From: Deltaproteobacteria bacterium
GTDB taxonomy: Bacteria; Desulfobacterota; Desulfobulbia; Desulfobulbales; Desulfurivibrionaceae
DNA length: 64,000 nt
Direction: 5' to 3'
Assembly (NCBI GenBank): GCA_021847425.1
Contig: JAJZRF010000003.1
Location: 1-64,000, forward strand
A model generated the notes under the pieces. The model was not told where the DNA came from. It saw only the letters and a list, made by a program, of their open reading frames with translations, and did no database searches. Positions 60,675 through 64,000 of this stretch are shown here, in pieces. Within the stretch, counting starts at the first letter, position 1. Every line of letters starts with the position of its first letter. A program made the position numbers and the translations under genes.

Positions 60675-61202
60675 ATGCAGCGAGTTTCCGAAAACGACTC
60701 AGTCACCATTATCTATGACGGGCTTCTGTCCACCGGTGAAAAATTTGACTCCTCCCAGGACACCGGCCCCCTGCAGTTCCAGCTGGGATCCGGCAGCGTG
60801 CTGCCCGCTTTCGAACAGGCGGTGCTGGGCATGGCCCCAAGGGAAACCAAGAGCATCACCGTTGCGGCCAAGGATGCCTATGGCCTCAAAAATGAAGATC
60901 TGATCATGACCGTAGGCAGCCAGGGATTTACCGGCCAGCCCCTCGCCCCGGGGATGATCCTCGGCATGAATATGGAAAACGATGGGCAGCAGCACACGGT
61001 TCCGGCCACGGTGCTCGCGGTTGGCGCCCAGACCATGACCGTTGACTTCAACCACCCGCTGGCCGGGCAGGATGTCACCTACCAGATCACCCTGCTTTCC
61101 ATAGACACCCCTGCCGCCAAGGGCGCTGGCTGCGGCTGCGGCTCAGGCAGCACCCTCGGCAAGGGCGGCTGCACCCCGAACCGCGGCTGCGGTTGCGCCT
61201 GA
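60675..61202 (+). CDS. SlyD-like FKBP peptidyl-prolyl isomerase with Cys-rich tail
   Basis: 175 residues. FKBP fold interrupted by an insert-in-flap chaperone domain: VSENDSVTIIYDGLLSTGEKFDSS, GSVLPAFEQAVLGM, AYGLKNEDLIM (IF domain), DFNHPLAGQDVTYQI. The C-terminal tail contains five Cys in Gly-rich context (GCGCGSGS, GCTPNRGCGCA). E. coli SlyD has a Cys/His-rich tail that binds nickel and helps HypB. A metal role is therefore likely by analogy. It is encoded on its own promoter and followed by thiD. Confidence 0.88.
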   Translation: MQRVSENDSVTIIYDGLLSTGEKFDSSQDTGPLQFQLGSGSVLPAFEQAVLGMAPRETKSITVAAKDAYGLKNEDLIMTVGSQGFTGQPLAPGMILGMNMENDGQQHTVPATVLAVGAQTMTVDFNHPLAGQDVTYQITLLSIDTPAAKGAGCGCGSGSTLGKGGCTPNRGCGCA

Positions 61203-61219
61203 CCCGGTCTTTCTTCCCC

Positions 61220-62095
61220 ATGGCCACGGAAGCCCTCCCCCCGGACCGGCATGCCTCGCAGGCAATCCTGAGCATTGCCGGTTCCGACCCCTCGGGCGGA
61301 GCCGGTATCCAGGCGGATCTCAAGACCTTCACCGCCATCGGGGTCTATGGAGGGGCGGCGATCACCTGCCTCACCGCCCAAAACAGCCTGGGCGTCGCAT
61401 CCTGCCTGCCCATCGCCCCGGAGTTTGTCACAAAACAGATCGAGCTGGTGCTGGCCGATCTGCCCGTCAGCCACATCAAAACCGGCATGCTTGGCACCGA
61501 TGAAATCGCCGGAGCAATGGCCGAGGCCCTGCACGATTTTTCCGGCGAGATCATCTGCGATCCAGTGCTTACGGCAAGCGACGGACACGAACTCTTTCGA
61601 AAAACGGCGAGCAATACGGGGCTGCACGCCCTGTTCAACACCGCCACGGTTCTTACCCCCAACCTCCCCGAGCTGGCAACCCTGACAGGCAAAAACCTTA
61701 CAACCCCGCAGGAAGCAGTGGAGGCGGCGACCGGTTTGCTTGCCTGCTATCCCAAGCTGCGGGCCATTGCCCTCACCGGGGGACATCTCAGGGAACAGGA
61801 TGGGGAGGTGGAGGACTTCCTTGTTCTCCAGAAAAAATCAGGCCGGGAAATCCTCTCGGCCAAACATGCGCGGATCACCACCAGAAACACCCACGGCACC
61901 GGCTGCACCTTTGCCTCCGCCTTTGCCAGCTACCATCTGCTCCACGGCAATGACCAGGACGCTTTTCTCAAGGCGGTGGCATTTATGGATACCGTCCTGC
62001 GACAGAGCGCCGGTCTTGCCCTCGGCGGAGGAAAAGGCCCGCTGGCCCATCATCTCTTCCGGGGGCGAGATCTGACGCGCACCATTGACCTTTAG
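61220..62095 (+). CDS. thiD: Hydroxymethylpyrimidine phosphate kinase ThiD
   Basis: 291 residues from the ATG at 61220; a TTG at 61193 overlapping the FKBP stop is an alternative, and neither has a good ribosome site. Ribokinase-fold kinase of thiamine synthesis: ILSIAGSDPSGGAGIQADLKT, VYGGAAITCLTAQN, IKTGMLGT, TPNLPELATLTG, and the ATP site THGTGCTFASAFAS. No thiE partner is visible. Confidence 0.94.
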   Translation: MATEALPPDRHASQAILSIAGSDPSGGAGIQADLKTFTAIGVYGGAAITCLTAQNSLGVASCLPIAPEFVTKQIELVLADLPVSHIKTGMLGTDEIAGAMAEALHDFSGEIICDPVLTASDGHELFRKTASNTGLHALFNTATVLTPNLPELATLTGKNLTTPQEAVEAATGLLACYPKLRAIALTGGHLREQDGEVEDFLVLQKKSGREILSAKHARITTRNTHGTGCTFASAFASYHLLHGNDQDAFLKAVAFMDTVLRQSAGLALGGGKGPLAHHLFRGRDLTRTIDL

Positions 62096-62113
62096 CCTCA
62101 AGCGTTATATTAT
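62085..62113 (+). promoter_or_regulatory. Predicted promoter of the glycine-zipper lipoprotein gene
   Basis: TTGACC (62085-62090) and TATTAT (62108-62113) with 17 bp between, overlapping the end of thiD. Confidence 0.6.
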
Positions 62114-62205
62114 TTTATAATAGGCAACTGTATCGAACGGAGGATTATCCCTGCTCTGGCGTTCGGCATGACCCGGACAAAAAACTCAACAATATGGAGA
62201 ACACC

Positions 62206-62667
62206 ATGCAGAAAGAACATGGGCTACAGATGGCGGCAATGGCGATTATTTTCCTGCTGATCACCTCCGGCTGCGCCACCACTACCTCGAAAGGAACAAG
62301 CGGCGCGGGGATCGGCGCGGCAGCTGGCGCCATCGCCGGACAGGCCATCGGTCGCAACACAGAGGGAACCTTGATCGGCGCGGCAGTAGGCGGGATGCTT
62401 GGTTATATCGTCGGCAACGAAATGGACAAATACGACCAGGCGCAACTCAACCAGGTATACGAGTCTTCGCCTTCCAATCAGCGCACCCAATGGGTGAACC
62501 CGGACACCAACCGCTCATACTCCGTGACGCCGAAACCTGCCTATACGCAACCGTCCGGCCAGGTATGCCGTGAGGCGGAAATCCTCGCCACCGTGGACGG
62601 ACGCCCGGAAAAGGTGGTTTCCACCGCCTGCCGGGACAACGAGGGCAGGTGGATAATGCAGAAATAA
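62206..62667 (+). CDS. Glycine-zipper lipoprotein (17 kDa surface-antigen type)
   Basis: 153 residues from the ATG at 62206 (GGAG upstream). Signal peptide with lipobox LITSGC (Cys23), then a glycine-zipper segment GAGIGAAAGAIAGQAIG and GTLIGAAVGGMLGYIVG and a C-terminal domain with CREAEILATVDGRPEKVV and CRDNEGRW. Proteins of this type (RT0821/Lpp0805 surface antigen-like) are outer-membrane lipoproteins of unclear function. Confidence 0.88.
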   Translation: MQKEHGLQMAAMAIIFLLITSGCATTTSKGTSGAGIGAAAGAIAGQAIGRNTEGTLIGAAVGGMLGYIVGNEMDKYDQAQLNQVYESSPSNQRTQWVNPDTNRSYSVTPKPAYTQPSGQVCREAEILATVDGRPEKVVSTACRDNEGRWIMQK

Positions 62668-62759
62668 TCAGCAAATAGCTTCATGCAGCCGAACCAGATA
62701 ATTGACCCTAAAAAAACAAACCCAAAGACAATTTTTACCATTCCCGAAAAGGAGACGGC

Positions 62760-62948
62760 ATGGACCCGGAAAAAATCATGGATGGCTTGGCAAAGGAATT
62801 GAGCGCCGCCCTTAAGGCAATGGCAAAGGCAAAAAACGTTGAGGAAAAACTGGCGTACAGCCAGATCGTGAAGAATCTCTGCGATTCCTTGGGGGTTTTT
62901 CTTGAGCTGGCCAGTGAGATGATGGGGTTCGACATGGAGGAAAATTGA
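62760..62948 (+). CDS. Small helical protein, 62 residues
   Basis: AAGGAG six bases before the ATG. The product is a charged helix-forming chain (MDPEKIMDGLAKELSAALKAM, NVEEKLAYSQIVKNL, FLELASEMMGFDMEEN). No cysteines or signal peptide. Similar short proteins are common in this group. The following DUF188 gene begins 33 bp later, so both may be cotranscribed. Confidence 0.65.
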   Translation: MDPEKIMDGLAKELSAALKAMAKAKNVEEKLAYSQIVKNLCDSLGVFLELASEMMGFDMEEN

Positions 62949-62981
62949 CCAGGCCGGGCAGAAAAAGGAGCAACTCCGCCC

Positions 62982-63455
62982 ATGCGCATCTGGATTGACG
63001 CCGATGCCTGCCCCGGCCCGGTAAAGGATATCCTCTTCCGGGCCGCGGAGCGTATGCGGGTGGAGAGCATTCTGGTGGCGAATCATTGCCTGAAGATTCC
63101 ACGCTCGCCCTTTATCAAGGCCGTGCAGGTCAAGGCAGGCTTCAATGTCGCGGATGCCCGGATCATCGACGGCGTCAAATCGGGCGATCTGGTTATCACT
63201 GCGGATATCCCCCTCGCTGCCCAGGTGGTCGCGGCCTCGGCAACCGCTCTGAATCCGCGGGGCACGCTCTATACGCCCGACACCATCCAGGAACACCTGG
63301 CCCGCCGGGACTTCATGGACGAATTGCGCTCAACGGGCGCCATTACCGGCGGGCCGTCACCCTTGAACAAGGTTCATGTGCAGGCGTTTGCCAACCAGCT
63401 GGACAGATACCTGACCCGGCATGCAGATGGAGCACCGCCAACCGCACTTCCGTGA
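62982..63455 (+). CDS. YaiI/YqxD family (DUF188, UPF0178) protein
   Basis: 157 residues. The family signature is plain: MRIWIDADACPGPVKDIL, VVADRP-like ILVANHCLKIP, GFNVADARI, GDLVITADIPLAAQVV, NPRGTLYT and RRDFMDELRSTGAITGGPSPL. It has a NYN/PIN-like nuclease fold (conserved Asp residues), but the activity is uncertain. Confidence 0.92.
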   Translation: MRIWIDADACPGPVKDILFRAAERMRVESILVANHCLKIPRSPFIKAVQVKAGFNVADARIIDGVKSGDLVITADIPLAAQVVAASATALNPRGTLYTPDTIQEHLARRDFMDELRSTGAITGGPSPLNKVHVQAFANQLDRYLTRHADGAPPTALP

Positions 63456-63484
63456 ATAGCGTCTCGTCGCCGGCTTGTTTCTCT

Positions 63485-63841
63485 CTATTTTTCCAGGGAA
63501 AATTTCCTGATGAACCGGGCCAGGGTTACGACCTGTTCCGGGACAAGATCGCCAAAGGCCATGCCCCGGCGCCTGACCTCGCCGCCCTCTCCTCCAGCCT
63601 CTTCATCCATGGCAATGTCTGTGACATTGTTGAGGGGGATATTTTCCAGAAAAAGCTCTTCTCCGCCGAAAATGATGCCGAACTCCGCAGGCTGCGCGGT
63701 CATGTCGTCATAGGCCGTATACCGGAAAGACAACCCGCCGAAGCTCACCTCAATGATTTCGCCGTACACGGAATCAAGGGCGATCATCCCGTCCTTTACC
63801 GGAAACCTCCGGCACCGCCTGCTCTCCCGCTGGTTATTCAT
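63485..63841 (-). CDS. PilZ-domain protein (c-di-GMP receptor)
   Basis: 118 residues. The N-terminal arginine motif RESRRCRRFPV followed by GEIIEVSFGGLSFRY matches the PilZ RxxxR and (D/N)xSxxG pattern, although the Asp/Asn is replaced by Glu/Val (EVSFGG). The rest is a beta-barrel with AEFGIIFGGEELFLE. It probably binds c-di-GMP and would connect with the HD-GYP enzyme at 10 kb. Downstream of the zinc-ribbon gene on the same strand. Confidence 0.8.
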   Translation of the reverse strand: MNNQRESRRCRRFPVKDGMIALDSVYGEIIEVSFGGLSFRYTAYDDMTAQPAEFGIIFGGEELFLENIPLNNVTDIAMDEEAGGEGGEVRRRGMAFGDLVPEQVVTLARFIRKFSLEK

Positions 63842-63899
63842 ACCGATCCCCCCATTTTTTTCAGGACACCCCCTGTCCCGTACTGCCTGCCCATAAAAA

Positions 63900-64000
63900 T
63901 CACATCATCCGTATCCGGCCGCAATCCGGGCAAACCCAGGTCGGGCCATTGCTGATGGTCCACATGTTTTCCTTGAAGCAGTCATCGCAGATCTGAAAGC
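63900..64000 (-). CDS. C-terminal end of a zinc-ribbon protein (partial)
   Basis: The frame runs in from beyond the right edge and ends at the TGA at 63902-63900. The visible 32 residues hold CDDC and CPDCGR, a C4 zinc ribbon, with WTISNGPTWV between. The identity is not recoverable from this fragment. The PilZ gene begins 58 bp later on the same strand. Confidence 0.7.
   Translation of the reverse strand, partial: FQICDDCFKENMWTISNGPTWVCPDCGRIRMM

Noticed and set aside
1-64000. CRISPR arrays, insertion sequences, prophage, tRNA or rRNA genes
   Set aside because: No regularly spaced direct repeats, transposase or integrase frames, or cloverleaf/rRNA sequences were found by reading both strands.

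Overview
The window is GC-rich bacterial chromosome and reads like an anaerobic, hydrogen-metabolising member of the Desulfobacterota (Desulfobulbales-like). The pointers are a periplasmic HybOABC-type [NiFe] hydrogenase with a full hyp maturation set, a DUF3373 outer-membrane barrel next to a c-type cytochrome, a long-form HisG, many multi-domain sensor kinases, and small Cys-rich proteins typical of that phylum. The taxonomic placement is inference from gene content; no rRNA or tRNA gene is visible. No prophage, insertion sequence, integron or CRISPR array was seen.

Layout. 1-11.2 kb: the 5' part of metF, a secreted three-block pentapeptide-repeat protein, Hsp20, and a dense minus-strand signalling block (receiver, GAF-PAS kinase, REC-PAS-PAS-kinase-REC hybrid, PLD-family protein, HD-GYP). 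11.4-14.2 kb: an unknown Cys-containing protein, then a promoter-cytochrome c-DUF3373 barrel-terminator unit. 14.3-29.4 kb: a 15 kb hydrogenase locus on the minus strand in the order hybO-hybA-hybB-hybC-hybD, a NarL-type regulator, a haem-binding (DUF3365) sensor kinase, then hypA-hypB-hypF-hypC-hypD-hypE. 29.4-32.3 kb: plus-strand SplB-like radical SAM protein, Ssb and a CbpA/DnaJ protein. 32.3-37.5 kb: a lipoprotein, purC, mutL and an M23 peptidase on the minus strand. 37.8-39.7 kb: a geranylgeranyl-reductase-like flavoprotein, a membrane dihaem cytochrome and tsaE. 39.7-45.4 kb: an HPt / HDOD / hybrid-kinase trio, then purD-purE-tsaC. 45.7-53.9 kb: a FadR-like TetR regulator with a visible operator, greA, a 1415-residue TPR/beta-barrel protein, a DegT aminotransferase and rpoH. 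54.2-64 kb: lepA, a two-CW protein, engB, a Cys-rich mini-gene followed by hisI and hisG, a 500-residue unknown with a small membrane protein, an SlyD-like FKBP, thiD, a glycine-zipper lipoprotein, a DUF188 protein, a PilZ protein and a truncated zinc-ribbon gene.

How the genes work together. The hydrogenase locus is self-contained: structural genes, maturation protease, six Hyp factors and a two-component system whose sensor carries a periplasmic CxxCH haem site. The SlyD-like protein about 30 kb away, with its Cys-rich tail, could assist nickel delivery (inference). tsaE and tsaC both serve t6A synthesis on tRNA; purC, purD and purE serve purine synthesis; hisI and hisG serve histidine synthesis.

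The most unusual signal is intergenic. Four copies of a 112-173 bp element (19.1, 25.8, 34.1 and 37.6 kb) share two conserved strings, while their outer stems differ in sequence yet stay complementary within each copy. Two copies of a second two-hairpin element (47.0 and 57.1 kb) behave the same way. Five of the six sit between co-directional genes, one inside the hyb operon, one inside the hyp operon, and one supplying the stop codon of mutL. That pattern of pairing kept while sequence changes fits a structured RNA or a mobile palindromic element and is the best candidate for something undescribed.
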